Origin: a bacterium
Lineage (GTDB): Bacteria > Bacillota > Clostridia > Oscillospirales > Oscillospiraceae
Reading direction: 5' to 3'
Assembly: GCA_029009095.1 (NCBI GenBank)
Contig: JAQXJT010000010.1
Coordinates: 1-60,709, forward strand
DNA: 60,709 nt
The notes under the pieces: model-generated
Told to the model about the DNA's origin: nothing
Databases searched by the model: none
The model's input: the letters and a program-made list of their open reading frames with translations, nothing else
Made by a program: the position numbers and the translations under genes
Part shown: positions 50,397 through 58,656 of the stretch, one piece after another
Numbering within the stretch: position 1 is the stretch's first letter
Layout: each line of letters opens with the position of its first letter

Positions 50397-51434
50397 ATGA
50401 TACAGTTTCAGTGCGACTATCTGGAGGGCTGCCACCCCCGGGTGCTGCAGGCGCTCGTGGAGAGCAACGCCGACCAGGCCGCAGGCTACGGCGAGGATCC
50501 CATCTGCGAGGAGGCCCGGGATATCATCCGCCGGCTCTGCCATGCGCCGGAGGCTGCCGTGCACTTTTTTGTGGGCGGCACCCAGGTAAACCGCACTCTG
50601 ATCGCCGCCACGCTCCGGCCCCACCAGGGCGCCGTGTCCTGCGACACGGGTCACATCGCCGTCCATGAGAGCGGTGCCATCGAAAGCAGCGGCCACAAGG
50701 TGCTCACCACCCCCAACGACAACGGCAAGCTCACCGCCGCGGCGGTGGACGCGCTGTGCACGGCCCACTGGAGCGAGGCTGCCCCCGATCACATGGTGCA
50801 GCCCGGCATGGTCTATATTTCCAACCCCACCGAGAACGGCACCGTCTATACACGGGAGGAGCTGCTCTCCCTCCGGGCGGTCTGCGACAAGTGGAAGCTG
50901 CCCCTCTATCTGGACGGGGCCAGGCTGGCCAGCGCCATGGAGTGCCCCCTCTGCGACTACGACTACGCCTTCCTGGCGGAGGTCTGCGACGCCTTCACCT
51001 TCGGCGGCACCAAGCTGGGCGCGTTGTTCGGAGAGGCGCTGGTGATCACCAACCGGGAGATGAACCGGGACTTCCGCTACATTCTCAAGCAGAACGGCGG
51101 TTTGCTGGCCAAGGGAAGGCTGCTGGGGCTCCAGTTCCGGGAGCTGCTGAAGGACGGACTCTATAACGAGATCGGCCGCCGGGAGAACGAGATGGCTCTG
51201 TATATCCGCCGCAGCCTGGAGGAAAAGGGCTACGCCTTCCTCATCGACTCCCCCACCAACCAGCAGTTCCCCATCTTCCCCGACGACCTGCTGGAAACGC
51301 TGAAGGAGAAGTACAGCTTCGGCTTCTGGGAAAAGACCGATGCACGCCACAGCTGCGTACGCATCTGCACCAGCTGGGCCACCCGGCAGGAGGATGTGGA
51401 CGCCCTCCTTGCGGATATCCCCGCGGCGAAGTAA
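50397..51434 (+). CDS. Low-specificity L-threonine aldolase
   Basis: ATG at 50397 with AGGAGGAG upstream; 345 residues, PLP enzyme of fold type I. Visible blocks are QAAGYGEDP, FVGGTQVNRTLIAATLRP, HIAVHESGAIESSGHKVL, YLDGARLASAM and the lysine loop FTFGGTKLGALFGEA, whose Lys holds PLP. It cleaves threonine to glycine and acetaldehyde, usually preferring the allo form. The length is normal. Confidence 0.92.
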   Translation: MIQFQCDYLEGCHPRVLQALVESNADQAAGYGEDPICEEARDIIRRLCHAPEAAVHFFVGGTQVNRTLIAATLRPHQGAVSCDTGHIAVHESGAIESSGHKVLTTPNDNGKLTAAAVDALCTAHWSEAAPDHMVQPGMVYISNPTENGTVYTREELLSLRAVCDKWKLPLYLDGARLASAMECPLCDYDYAFLAEVCDAFTFGGTKLGALFGEALVITNREMNRDFRYILKQNGGLLAKGRLLGLQFRELLKDGLYNEIGRRENEMALYIRRSLEEKGYAFLIDSPTNQQFPIFPDDLLETLKEKYSFGFWEKTDARHSCVRICTSWATRQEDVDALLADIPAAK

Positions 51435-51490
51435 CGGCGCTCACGCAACAGATCCGACAGGATGTGCCGAAAGCAGGGATGGGACTGGCG

Positions 51491-51967
51491 ATGGTTAGGA
51501 AAAAAGAGAAAAGCTGCGGCGCCGTGGTATTCCGCCGGGAAAAGGACGGCCTTGTCTTTCTCATCGAGACCATGGCACTGGGACATATCTCCCTGCCCAA
51601 GGGGCATGTGGAGAATGGCGAGACCGAGGAGGAGACCGCCCGCCGGGAGATCCGGGAGGAAACCGGCCTTGATGTCAGAATCGATACCCGCTTTCGCCAT
51701 ACCATCACCTACTCCCCCCGCCCGGGGGTGGAGAAGGACGTGGTGTTTTTCGCTGCGGAGGCCGAGGCGGGGGACATCACGCCCCAGCCGGAGGAAGTGA
51801 GAAAAGCGGCGTTTCTCCCCATGGATGAGGCGATGAGGATCCTGACCTACGCCTCCGACCGGGAGGTGCTCCGCGCCGCCGGGGAGTATCTGGACGCGGA
51901 AACGCCGGACTGCCGCCGGGGCCGCTCCGCTCCGCTGGATGGCCGCTCCCCCGCAGCGAAATCGTGA
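51491..51967 (+). CDS. Nudix hydrolase
   Basis: I prefer the ATG at 51491 (MVRKKEKSCG); other starts lie at 51464 (GTG) and 51479. 158 residues. The Nudix box GHVENGETEEETARREIREE is complete (GX5EX7REXXEE). The fold resembles Ap4A or nucleotide-cleaning members (SCGAVVFRR, ETMALGHISLPKGH). The C-terminal 20 residues are Arg/Pro-rich. It follows threonine aldolase by about 55 nt. Confidence 0.9.
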   Translation: MVRKKEKSCGAVVFRREKDGLVFLIETMALGHISLPKGHVENGETEEETARREIREETGLDVRIDTRFRHTITYSPRPGVEKDVVFFAAEAEAGDITPQPEEVRKAAFLPMDEAMRILTYASDREVLRAAGEYLDAETPDCRRGRSAPLDGRSPAAKS

Positions 51968-51982
51968 TACCCCGGAACAGAA

Positions 51983-52021
51983 AAGAGGCCGTGCCCGCAA
52001 ACAGACAGGCACGGCCTCTTG
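51983..52021. terminator. Terminator between Nudix and RluA genes
   Basis: AAGAGGCCGTGCC / GGCACGGCCTCTT stem, 13-base loop, between convergent genes. Confidence 0.75.
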
Positions 52022-52059
52022 GTTTCTCCATGATGATTTACATAATCCTGTTTACATAA

Positions 52060-52950
52060 TTATTGCCCTTCCCACGCCCGCACCACAGGGAAGATCCGCA
52101 GATCCTCCGGCAGCGGGGCGCGGCACTCGATGACCTCCCCGGTGATGGGGTGGGTGAAGCGGAGGAGGAAGGAGTGGAGGGCGGGGCGGCCGGGCTCCGC
52201 CGCGCACCCTCCGTAGAGCGCGTCTCCCAGCAGCGGGTGGCCCAGGGCGGAGAGGTGGACGCGGATCTGGTGGGTGCGTCCGGTGTGGAGCGTCAGGCGA
52301 AGCAGGGACAGCCCCCCGTGGGTGAGGAGGGTGGCGTATTCCGTGTGGGCACTCTGACCCTGCCGGTCCACCCGCCGCCGCGGTGTTCCGTCCGAGCCGA
52401 TGGGGAGGGTGATGTGGCCGCAGGGCGGGTCCATGACACCCTCCACGAGGGCCAGGTATTCCCGGCGGAGGGAGTCGCTGTGGAGGGCGAGGCGGAGCCG
52501 GTCGTGGAGGTAGGCGCTTTTGGCGATGAGCATCAGCCCGCTGGTGCCCCGATCCAGCCGGTTCACCGGGTGGAAGGTCTGCTCCCGGCCCCACCGGGCG
52601 GCCAGCGCGTTGGCCACGGTGCACGCGCCCCCCTGCAGGGAACCGTGTACCGCCATGCCGGCGGCCTTGTTCAGCACGGCCAGGTATTCGTCCTCCCACA
52701 CAAAGTCCAGCGGCGCCTCCATGGGCTGCGCGGGGTTTTCCCCGCGACCGTCGTCGATCCGCGACGCCAGCATGTCCCCCGGGCGGAGGACGTCGCTGCT
52801 GCGCGCCCGCTGCCCGTTGAGCAGCAGTCCCCCCTCCCGGAATTTCAGGGACGAGAGGTGGGAGGCGGCCATGTGCCCCTCCCGCAGCAGCACCGAGCGC
52901 ACCGTGCGCCCGGCCATGGCCTCTTCAATTTTGATCTCCAGCATCTTCAT
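52060..52950 (-). CDS. RluA-family pseudouridine synthase (second copy)
   Basis: ATG at 52950 (or 52944); 296 residues. An S4-like start (HLSSLKFREGGLLLNGQRARSSDVLRPGDML) is followed by the catalytic block VNRLDRGTSGLMLIAKSA (about residues 137-154) and [21 protein letters not shown]. The enzyme modifies uridines in rRNA or tRNA. The promoter -10 (52957-52962) puts the transcript start at or next to the ATG, so the mRNA may have almost no leader. Confidence 0.9.
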   Translation of the reverse strand: MKMLEIKIEEAMAGRTVRSVLLREGHMAASHLSSLKFREGGLLLNGQRARSSDVLRPGDMLASRIDDGRGENPAQPMEAPLDFVWEDEYLAVLNKAAGMAVHGSLQGGACTVANALAARWGREQTFHPVNRLDRGTSGLMLIAKSAYLHDRLRLALHSDSLRREYLALVEGVMDPPCGHITLPIGSDGTPRRRVDRQGQSAHTEYATLLTHGGLSLLRLTLHTGRTHQIRVHLSALGHPLLGDALYGGCAAEPGRPALHSFLLRFTHPITGEVIECRAPLPEDLRIFPVVRAWEGQ

Positions 52951-52956
52951 GGGCCC

Positions 52957-52986
52957 ATTATAGCCCTCCGGCGGGAGAGAGGGCAA
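52957..52986 (-). promoter_or_regulatory. Promoter of the second RluA gene
   Basis: TTGCCC (about 52981-52986) and TATAAT (52957-52962) on the reverse strand, 18-base spacer. A strong -10 with a weak -35. Confidence 0.55.
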
Positions 52987-53072
52987 GAGGAGCCGGAGAA
53001 AAAGGGAAAAAGAGATTTTCATTTGCCCCCGTGCGTGCTATGATGGGGAAAAACATCGGGGAGGTGGCGGAT

Positions 53073-53999
53073 ATGGCCGCAACGGTGGGGCGCTTCGCCC
53101 CCACGCCCAGCGGGCGGATGCACCTGGGCAATCTGTTTTCCGCGCTGCTGGCCTGGCTCTCGGTTCGTGCGGAGGACGGGGAGCTGCTGCTGCGCATCGA
53201 GGATCTGGACACGCTGCGGTGCAGCGAGGAGAACGCGGACATTCTCCGGGAGGATCTCCGCTGGCTGGGACTGGACTGGGATCGGGAGATGCCGCCCCAG
53301 CACAGCCGCAGCGGCTACTATGAGTCGGTGCTGGAGCGGCTGCGGGAGCGGGGGACGGTGTTTCCCTGCTGGTGCACCCGGGGGGATCTGAAAAACGCCC
53401 CCAACGCCCCCCACGCCTCCGACGGGCACCCCATCTACCCGGGCGCCTGCCGCCGCCTGAGCGCGGCGGAGCGCGCTGCAAAGAGCGCGGAGCGCCCGCC
53501 CATCACCCGCCTGGCCGTGCCGGACGAGACCATCTCCTTTGTGGACGGGAATTATGGCCCCTACAGCGAAAACCTCAGCCGCGAGTGCGGGGACTTCATC
53601 CTTCGCCGGGCGGACGGGGTCTTTGCCTACCAGCTGGCGGTGGTGGCCGACGACATCGCCGGAGGCGTCAACCAGGTGGTACGGGGGCGGGATCTCCTGT
53701 CCTCCACCCCCCGGCAGCTCTACCTCTACCGGCTGCTGGACGCCCCGCCGCCCCGGTATTTCCATGTGCCGCTGCTCACCGCCCCGGACGGGCGGCGGCT
53801 CTCCAAGCGGGACGAGGATCTGGATATGGGCATTTTGCGGGAAAAGTACAGCCCCCAGGAGCTGCTGGGGGCCCTGGGCCACGCGGCAGGGCTGCTGGAG
53901 CGGAGCGAGAGCGTCACCGCCCGGGAGCTGACCGGCCTTTTCGACCCTGCGAAGATCGGGCGGGAGGATGTGGCCATCCAACTGGAGGCGCGGGGATGA
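53073..53999 (+). CDS. gluQ: Glutamyl-Q tRNA(Asp) synthetase
   Basis: ATG at 53073 with GGGGAGGTGG upstream; 308 residues. Class I signature FAPTPSGRMHLGNLFSAL (HIGH-like), a zinc site CWCTRGDL with YPGAC, and the KMSKS-like LSKRDEDLDM. It lacks the anticodon-binding half, as expected for GluQ-RS, which attaches glutamate to queuosine in tRNA-Asp. The stop overlaps the FliB-type gene. Confidence 0.92.
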   Translation: MAATVGRFAPTPSGRMHLGNLFSALLAWLSVRAEDGELLLRIEDLDTLRCSEENADILREDLRWLGLDWDREMPPQHSRSGYYESVLERLRERGTVFPCWCTRGDLKNAPNAPHASDGHPIYPGACRRLSAAERAAKSAERPPITRLAVPDETISFVDGNYGPYSENLSRECGDFILRRADGVFAYQLAVVADDIAGGVNQVVRGRDLLSSTPRQLYLYRLLDAPPPRYFHVPLLTAPDGRRLSKRDEDLDMGILREKYSPQELLGALGHAAGLLERSESVTARELTGLFDPAKIGREDVAIQLEARG

Positions 54000-54928
54000 A
54001 GACCGTCACGCTGAACTGCTGGGAGCATTTTCGCTGCGTGGCCGAACGCTGCCGCCACAGCTGCTGCGTGGGCTGGGAGATCGGCGTGGACGAGGAGAGC
54101 CTGCGCCGCTACGCCGCCGTGGAGGGAGAGTTCGGACGGCGGCTGCGGCGCAGCATCGCCGTGGGGGACGAGGGAGCCTTCTTCGTGCTGCAGGGGGAGG
54201 AGGAGCGCTGTCCCTTCCTCAACGGGCGGGGACTGTGCGACATGATCCTGACGCTGGGGGAGGACAGTCTCTGTGACATCTGCGCCGAGCACCCCCGCTA
54301 CCGGCACTGTTTCACCCACCGGGAGGAGGTGGGCTTCGGGCTATGCTGCGAGGAAGCGGCCCGGGAGCTGCTGACTTTCCCGGGGAGACTGGAACTCGTC
54401 GCTCTCTGTGAGGACGGCGAGCCGACGCCCCCGCCCACGGACTGGGAGCGGCAGCTGCTGGAGATACGGGAGAGACTGCTGGAGACGGCTCGGGACAGGA
54501 GCCGGAGCGTCTACGCGCGCTCGGAGGCGCTGCTGCGCTGCTGCGGCGCGGCGCTGCCGGAAAAGAGCGGGCGCGAGTGGCGGCAGGTGTTGGAGCGGCT
54601 GGAACGGCTCAGCGGCGACTGGGATGCCGTGCTCTCCCGGCTGGACGCCGCCCCGAAGGGGGAGCAGAGCGGCCTCGCGCACCTTTCGCTGCCGCTGGAG
54701 CAGCTGCTGGTGGGGTTTCTCTACCGGCACCTCTCCGGCGCGGAAGACCCCGGCGGGCTTCGGGGGCGCGTGGCTTTTTCCGTGCTGAGCTTCCGCGTCC
54801 TCTACGCCCTTGCCGCCGCCGGGGAGGGCAGCGTGGAGGAGCTCTGCGAGCTGGCGCGCCTTTACTCCGGGGAGATCGAGTACTCCGACGAGAACCTCCC
54901 CGCCCTGCTGGCACTGTGCGCGACATAG
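53996..54928 (+). CDS. FliB-type lysine N-methylase-like Cys-rich protein
   Basis: ATG at 53996 overlapping the previous stop, with GGAGG upstream; 310 residues. The N-terminus carries a dense Cys pattern: CWEHFRCVAERCRHSCCVGW, RCPFLNGRGLCD, LCDICAEHPRY. This is the metal or iron-sulfur type region of flagellin lysine N-methylase family proteins. The rest is helical. No flagellar genes are in this window, so methylating flagellin is not supported here, and another substrate is possible. Confidence 0.88.
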   Translation: MKTVTLNCWEHFRCVAERCRHSCCVGWEIGVDEESLRRYAAVEGEFGRRLRRSIAVGDEGAFFVLQGEEERCPFLNGRGLCDMILTLGEDSLCDICAEHPRYRHCFTHREEVGFGLCCEEAARELLTFPGRLELVALCEDGEPTPPPTDWERQLLEIRERLLETARDRSRSVYARSEALLRCCGAALPEKSGREWRQVLERLERLSGDWDAVLSRLDAAPKGEQSGLAHLSLPLEQLLVGFLYRHLSGAEDPGGLRGRVAFSVLSFRVLYALAAAGEGSVEELCELARLYSGEIEYSDENLPALLALCAT

Positions 54929-54984
54929 AGATTGCCGGATATGGCTCCATTATGGGAAATTATGGTGAAAACCCCTTGGAGTAC

Positions 54985-55012
54985 TTGACTTTTTCCCTGC
55001 TTGATGTAAACT
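54985..55012 (+). promoter_or_regulatory. Promoter of the NlpC/P60 gene
   Basis: TTGACT (54985-54990), 16-base spacer, TAAACT (55007-55012). Confidence 0.65.
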
Positions 55013-55051
55013 GTTTGTGTATATTCAAAGGATGGAAAAGGGGGCGTGATC

Positions 55052-56503
55052 ATGGGCAAAAAACTGCTCTGCGGCATCCTCGCCGCGCTCTTGCTCCTGT
55101 CGCTGTGCCCCTTGACCGCGCTGGCGGAGGGGGAGGACACGACGGCGGCTGAGATCACCGCGCCCACGCCCGCCCCGGAGCCGACGCCCGCGCCCACCCC
55201 GGAGCCGACGCCCACGCCCGCCCCGGAGCCGACGCCCGCGCCCACCCCGGAGCCGACGCCCGCGCCCACCCCGGAGCCGACGGCGGCTCCGGAACCCACG
55301 GCTGCGCCCACCCCGGAGCCCACGCCCCTCCCGGCGGAGGCGCCGGAGGAGGAAGTGCCCCTGCACATCAGCACCCCCGTGGCCGTGGCGGGATATTATG
55401 ATATGTGCCCGGAGACCGGAGAACTGTACGAGGTGCTCCGGGGACTGAGCATGGAGCTGGCCTGCTGCCTGGAGCAGACCCGCCGGAGCGTTTTGCCTCT
55501 GAACGCCGCGGAAGTGCGCTATGAGAAGGGGGAGGCGGGGTATCTGGACTCCCTTGCCGGCGTGGCGGCGGTGTTCGCCGTGCGCATGGGCTGGGAGCGC
55601 CCCGACCAGCAGACGCTGGACGCGGAGAGCATCGCTCTGCTGCGGAAGACTTTCTGGGGAATGGTGTCCGTGTACCCGGTGCTGGAAGAAGACCGCAGTC
55701 TCAGCGGCGCGTACGATGAGACAGGCCGGCCACTGTACCGTACGGAGCGCACCTTGCGCATCCATGTCTCCGTCCACACGGCGGAAGGCATGGCGTGGCG
55801 GCTGGGATTTACGGAGGAGCAGCGGGAGAGAGCCATGGCGCTGGAGGCGGACGGGAGCGTCCGCAGAGCGTGCTCCGGCCGGAGCGACGCCGCCGCGCTG
55901 CTGGAGGAATACCGCGTGGAGCTTTCGCCCACCCTGCCGCTGATCCGCCGGCGGGTGGTGGAGGCGGCCCTCTCGCTGGTGGGACGGCTGTCCTACTGCT
56001 GGGGCGGAAAGCCCCTGACCACGGATTGGAACGAACACTGGAATGTGCCCGCCGTGCTGGACGTGAACGCCGGGGAGGCCGCCGGGACCATCGCTGTCCG
56101 GGGGCTGGACTGCTCGGGCTTCGTGGGATGGGCCTACGGCACCGCGGCCGGCGACATCGAAGCGGCCCTGGAGCTGGGCTTCGGCACCAGCGCCCAGTGG
56201 CAGAACAGCCGGGAGGTGGAGCCGGAAGAGCTGCGCAGCGGCGATCTGGTCTGGCTGAGCCTGGGCGGCGCGGAAGCGTCCCATATCGGCATCTTCGTCG
56301 GCTGGGACGACGAGGGACGGATGGTGGTCTGCCACTGCAACGCCGCGGGCGGCGTGGAGCTGTCGGCGCTGGACGGCTGCGAGAGCTGCCGCGTGGCGGA
56401 ACGGTTTTTTGAGAAGTACAGCATGGGCGAGAGCCGCCCCGACATCAAGCGCTGCGGCAGCGGCGAGGGCACCCAGTTCCTCAAAGGCGCCAAAATCGGA
56501 TGA
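55052..56503 (+). CDS. Secreted NlpC/P60 endopeptidase with Pro-rich linker
   Basis: ATG at 55052 with AGGGGGC upstream; 483 residues. Signal peptide 1-27 ([13 protein letters not shown]). A Pro/Thr/Ala/Glu tandem linker follows at about 38-95. A region of unknown fold (about 105-290) comes next. The NlpC/P60 domain (about 300-470) has the catalytic Cys in [13 protein letters not shown], an Asp-Leu-Val (GDLVWLS) and the His in [10 protein letters not shown]. These enzymes cleave peptidoglycan stem peptides outside the cell. The linker may allow reach through the wall. Confidence 0.92.
   Translation: MGKKLLCGILAALLLLSLCPLTALAEGEDTTAAEITAPTPAPEPTPAPTPEPTPTPAPEPTPAPTPEPTPAPTPEPTAAPEPTAAPTPEPTPLPAEAPEEEVPLHISTPVAVAGYYDMCPETGELYEVLRGLSMELACCLEQTRRSVLPLNAAEVRYEKGEAGYLDSLAGVAAVFAVRMGWERPDQQTLDAESIALLRKTFWGMVSVYPVLEEDRSLSGAYDETGRPLYRTERTLRIHVSVHTAEGMAWRLGFTEEQRERAMALEADGSVRRACSGRSDAAALLEEYRVELSPTLPLIRRRVVEAALSLVGRLSYCWGGKPLTTDWNEHWNVPAVLDVNAGEAAGTIAVRGLDCSGFVGWAYGTAAGDIEAALELGFGTSAQWQNSREVEPEELRSGDLVWLSLGGAEASHIGIFVGWDDEGRMVVCHCNAAGGVELSALDGCESCRVAERFFEKYSMGESRPDIKRCGSGEGTQFLKGAKIG
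55164..55330 (+). repeat. Tandem repeat coding the Pro-rich linker
   Basis: Units of about 24-30 bp built on CCGGAGCCGACGCCC and GCGCCCACCCCGGAGCC are repeated six or more times and encode [14 protein letters not shown]-like peptides. Copy number is likely variable between strains. Confidence 0.88.
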
Positions 56504-56508
56504 AAAAA

Positions 56509-56536
56509 GAGGGCGGATGTTTCCATCCGCCCTCCC
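56509..56536. terminator. Hairpin between NlpC gene and small reverse gene
   Basis: GAGGGCGGATG / CATCCGCCCTC perfect 11-bp stem, between convergent genes. Confidence 0.7.
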
Positions 56537-56552
56537 AGCGTCCCGTCCTTTG

Positions 56553-56738
56553 TCAATCCAGCGGGATGCCCAGCATTTCCGCCAGACCCGAAGTGCGCAG
56601 CAGCTCCAGCGCCTGGGAGCGAAGCCGGGCCTGATTGTCCGGGGAGAGATTTTGATAATCGTTCTTGATCTCGTTCCCCCGCTCCAGCAGCTTCTTGCAA
56701 AACGCGATATATTCCAGCTCATCTTTGAAACCGGCCAT
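56553..56738 (-). CDS. Small conserved hypothetical protein
   Basis: ATG at 56738 with AAAGAGGTG upstream; 61 residues, helical: MAGFKDELEYIAFCKKLLE, DYQNLSPDNQARLRSQALEL and a Leu-rich C-terminus. It has good coding style and a proper start, but no family is recognised. It follows the glycosyltransferase by 33 nt on the same strand. Confidence 0.65.
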   Translation of the reverse strand: MAGFKDELEYIAFCKKLLERGNEIKNDYQNLSPDNQARLRSQALELLRTSGLAEMLGIPLD

Positions 56739-56771
56739 GGTCGGCACCTCTTTCGGCAAGTATTTTGCCCA

Positions 56772-57968
56772 TTATAACCCACCGTCCCCCAAACTGTCAA
56801 AGGGAAATGGCATCTCCGGCCCGGCGGGCGTCAGCAGGGAGAGGAAGCGCCGCTGTATGTGAGCGTAATCGAAGCTCCGCAGCTGCCGCGCCTCCTGCTG
56901 CCGCCAGTACTCCCGTTCCGCGAGCAGCTCCTCCATGCCGTCCGCGATGGCCCGGAAGCTCCCCCGCTCGAAGAGCAGCCCCCCGTCCCCCACCGTCTCG
57001 GTGACGGCGCTGCTCCGGCAGGCGGCGATGGGCACCCCGAACGCCATGGCCTCCACAAGAGGTACGCAAAATCCCTCGTGGCCGCTCATACAAAGATAGA
57101 GGTCCCCCGCACGGTAGAGGGCCAGCAGCTCCTCGAAGCGGATGTGCCCGGTGAACTCCACCCCCTCCGCTCCCAACTGCCGGATGTGCCGCCGCAAAAA
57201 GCGGTAGTACCCGTCCTCCTCCCCGTAGGAACCGGCCAGAATCAGCCGGGAGCGGGGATGGCGCTCGTGAAAGACCGCGTAGGCGGAGATCACGTCCTCC
57301 AGATGCTTATTGGGCACGATCCGCCCCACACTCAGCACATTGATCACCCCGTCCCGGTAGCGCCGCAGCCACGCCGCGTCCGGCGGGCGGGTGTAATCCT
57401 CCCAGCGCAGCAGCACGGGCAGCACCTCCAGCGGCCCCCCATACCCCCGGAGCCGCAGATCCTCCGCGCTGAAGCGGGAGGCGGGCAAACACCCGTCCAC
57501 CGCCGGCAGGATCTCCGGCAGCTGCCGCAGCGCGTTGGCCGTGGCGCTCTCCGCGGCGGCGTCGTAGCCGTGGAAGTAGGTGCTGGGGGTCACGTTGTGA
57601 TAGCGCAGCAGCACCCGGCAGGGGAGAGATGCGATCTCCCCGGCGAAGGGGCACTGGGAGGCAAAGTGGTAGATCAGCAGATCATCCCGCCCCAGCGGGG
57701 GCAGGTGGGAGATCACCCGCACGGGCAGGGCGTCCCAGCGGCTGTGCCGCCAGCCTGTCCATATCTCGCTGGCGTAGCGGTTCCGCCGCAGGATCTCACC
57801 CATGGCCGCCACCTCGTTGCCCACGGCGTCCCCGCAGTTGAGACAGGACACCAGCTGTACGACTCTCGGCCCCTCCCGGGCAGCCTCCATCATATCCTCC
57901 CCCCGCAAAGCGCGGAGGGCGCTCCGCCCCCGGTGGTAGAGAGCGGACAGCGAGCGCGGCGCTTCCAT
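56772..57968 (-). CDS. Glycosyltransferase family 4
   Basis: I use the ATG at 57968, with AAAGGAG 8 nt upstream. 398 residues, GT-B fold. The C-terminal half has INVLSVGRIVPNKHLEDVI, the Glu-containing block MSGHEGFCVPLVEAMAFGVPIAA and GGLLFE. It transfers a sugar from a nucleotide donor to an unknown acceptor. The N-terminal part has SCLNCGDAVGNEV. The neighbours give no pathway. Confidence 0.9.
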   Translation of the reverse strand: MEAPRSLSALYHRGRSALRALRGEDMMEAAREGPRVVQLVSCLNCGDAVGNEVAAMGEILRRNRYASEIWTGWRHSRWDALPVRVISHLPPLGRDDLLIYHFASQCPFAGEIASLPCRVLLRYHNVTPSTYFHGYDAAAESATANALRQLPEILPAVDGCLPASRFSAEDLRLRGYGGPLEVLPVLLRWEDYTRPPDAAWLRRYRDGVINVLSVGRIVPNKHLEDVISAYAVFHERHPRSRLILAGSYGEEDGYYRFLRRHIRQLGAEGVEFTGHIRFEELLALYRAGDLYLCMSGHEGFCVPLVEAMAFGVPIAACRSSAVTETVGDGGLLFERGSFRAIADGMEELLAEREYWRQQEARQLRSFDYAHIQRRFLSLLTPAGPEMPFPFDSLGDGGL

Positions 57969-58205
57969 TTCATCGTCTCCTTTCATAAGCTCCCGGGGCG
58001 CGTCTGCCCCTATGGCATTTATGCACACCCCCGCCGGGAACTATTCCCGCCCCGCCCCGAAAATGTGGCCGGGAACGGAGAAAAACGCAGCCGGGTCATA
58101 GAAAAATCAAAAAAAGATAAAAAGATTTTGAAATTGACGCGGATTATTACCGGTTTTTTAACCGGGGCGTGGTATCTTCGTGCCATAAGGAAGGGGGGTG
58201 GGCCT
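57969..58205. other. Intergenic region, AT-rich with short hairpin
   Basis: No gene. TTGACG near 58134 could be a -35 element. CCGGTTTTTTAACCGG is a short palindrome near 58150-58166. A GGAAGGGGGG ribosome site precedes the next gene. Confidence 0.5.
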
Positions 58206-58655
58206 GTGCCGGCGTATTTTCCAAAGAACGTCGTGGTTCTGTGCGTGGATAAGAAGCGTGGCTTCAACTTCGCCGGACGGATGTACCACTTCTATGAAAA
58301 AGATGCGATCCCGTTTTCGTCTTTTGTCGAGGCGCAGATCCGGATGGAGCGGTTTTATGACGAACTGGGCTTCCCGCAACCGTCCATGAAAGCGGCCAGC
58401 TTCCCGGGTATGAAAGGATCGGAAAGAAAGGAGATGACGATTTTGCAGAGCAGTGATTCCCTGGCGGCGCAGAAAGGTGATATCGCCACCTTTATCATAC
58501 ATGTCCAGCACCGGCAGAACGCCACGTGGCAAGGCAACATCGTCTGGGCGGACAATAAGAGCAAATGTACATTTCACAGTGCGCTGGAAATGTTGAAATT
58601 GATGTCGATGGCTCTTGAGAGCGTAGATGATAACGAGGAAGAAGGAGGGGCCTGA
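58206..58655 (+). CDS. Hypothetical protein with NATWQG motif, upstream of VWA protein
   Basis: GTG start at 58206 behind GGAAGGGGGG; 149 residues. The first half is basic and aromatic (FNFAGRMYHFYEKD, RFYDELGFPQP). The second half has ATFIIHVQHRQNATWQGNI, WADNKSKCTFHSALEMLKLM and an acidic tail. There is no signal peptide, so it is cytoplasmic. It ends two bases before the start of the secreted VWA gene and is surely translated from the same message. The function is unknown. Confidence 0.75.
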   Translation: MPAYFPKNVVVLCVDKKRGFNFAGRMYHFYEKDAIPFSSFVEAQIRMERFYDELGFPQPSMKAASFPGMKGSERKEMTILQSSDSLAAQKGDIATFIIHVQHRQNATWQGNIVWADNKSKCTFHSALEMLKLMSMALESVDDNEEEGGA

Positions 58656-58656
58656 T

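Noticed and set aside
58030-58110. Possible c-di-GMP (GEMM-I) riboswitch before the VWA operon
   Set aside because: A piece reading ACGCAGCCGGGTCATAG resembles part of the consensus, but the second conserved half with the tetraloop receptor is absent.
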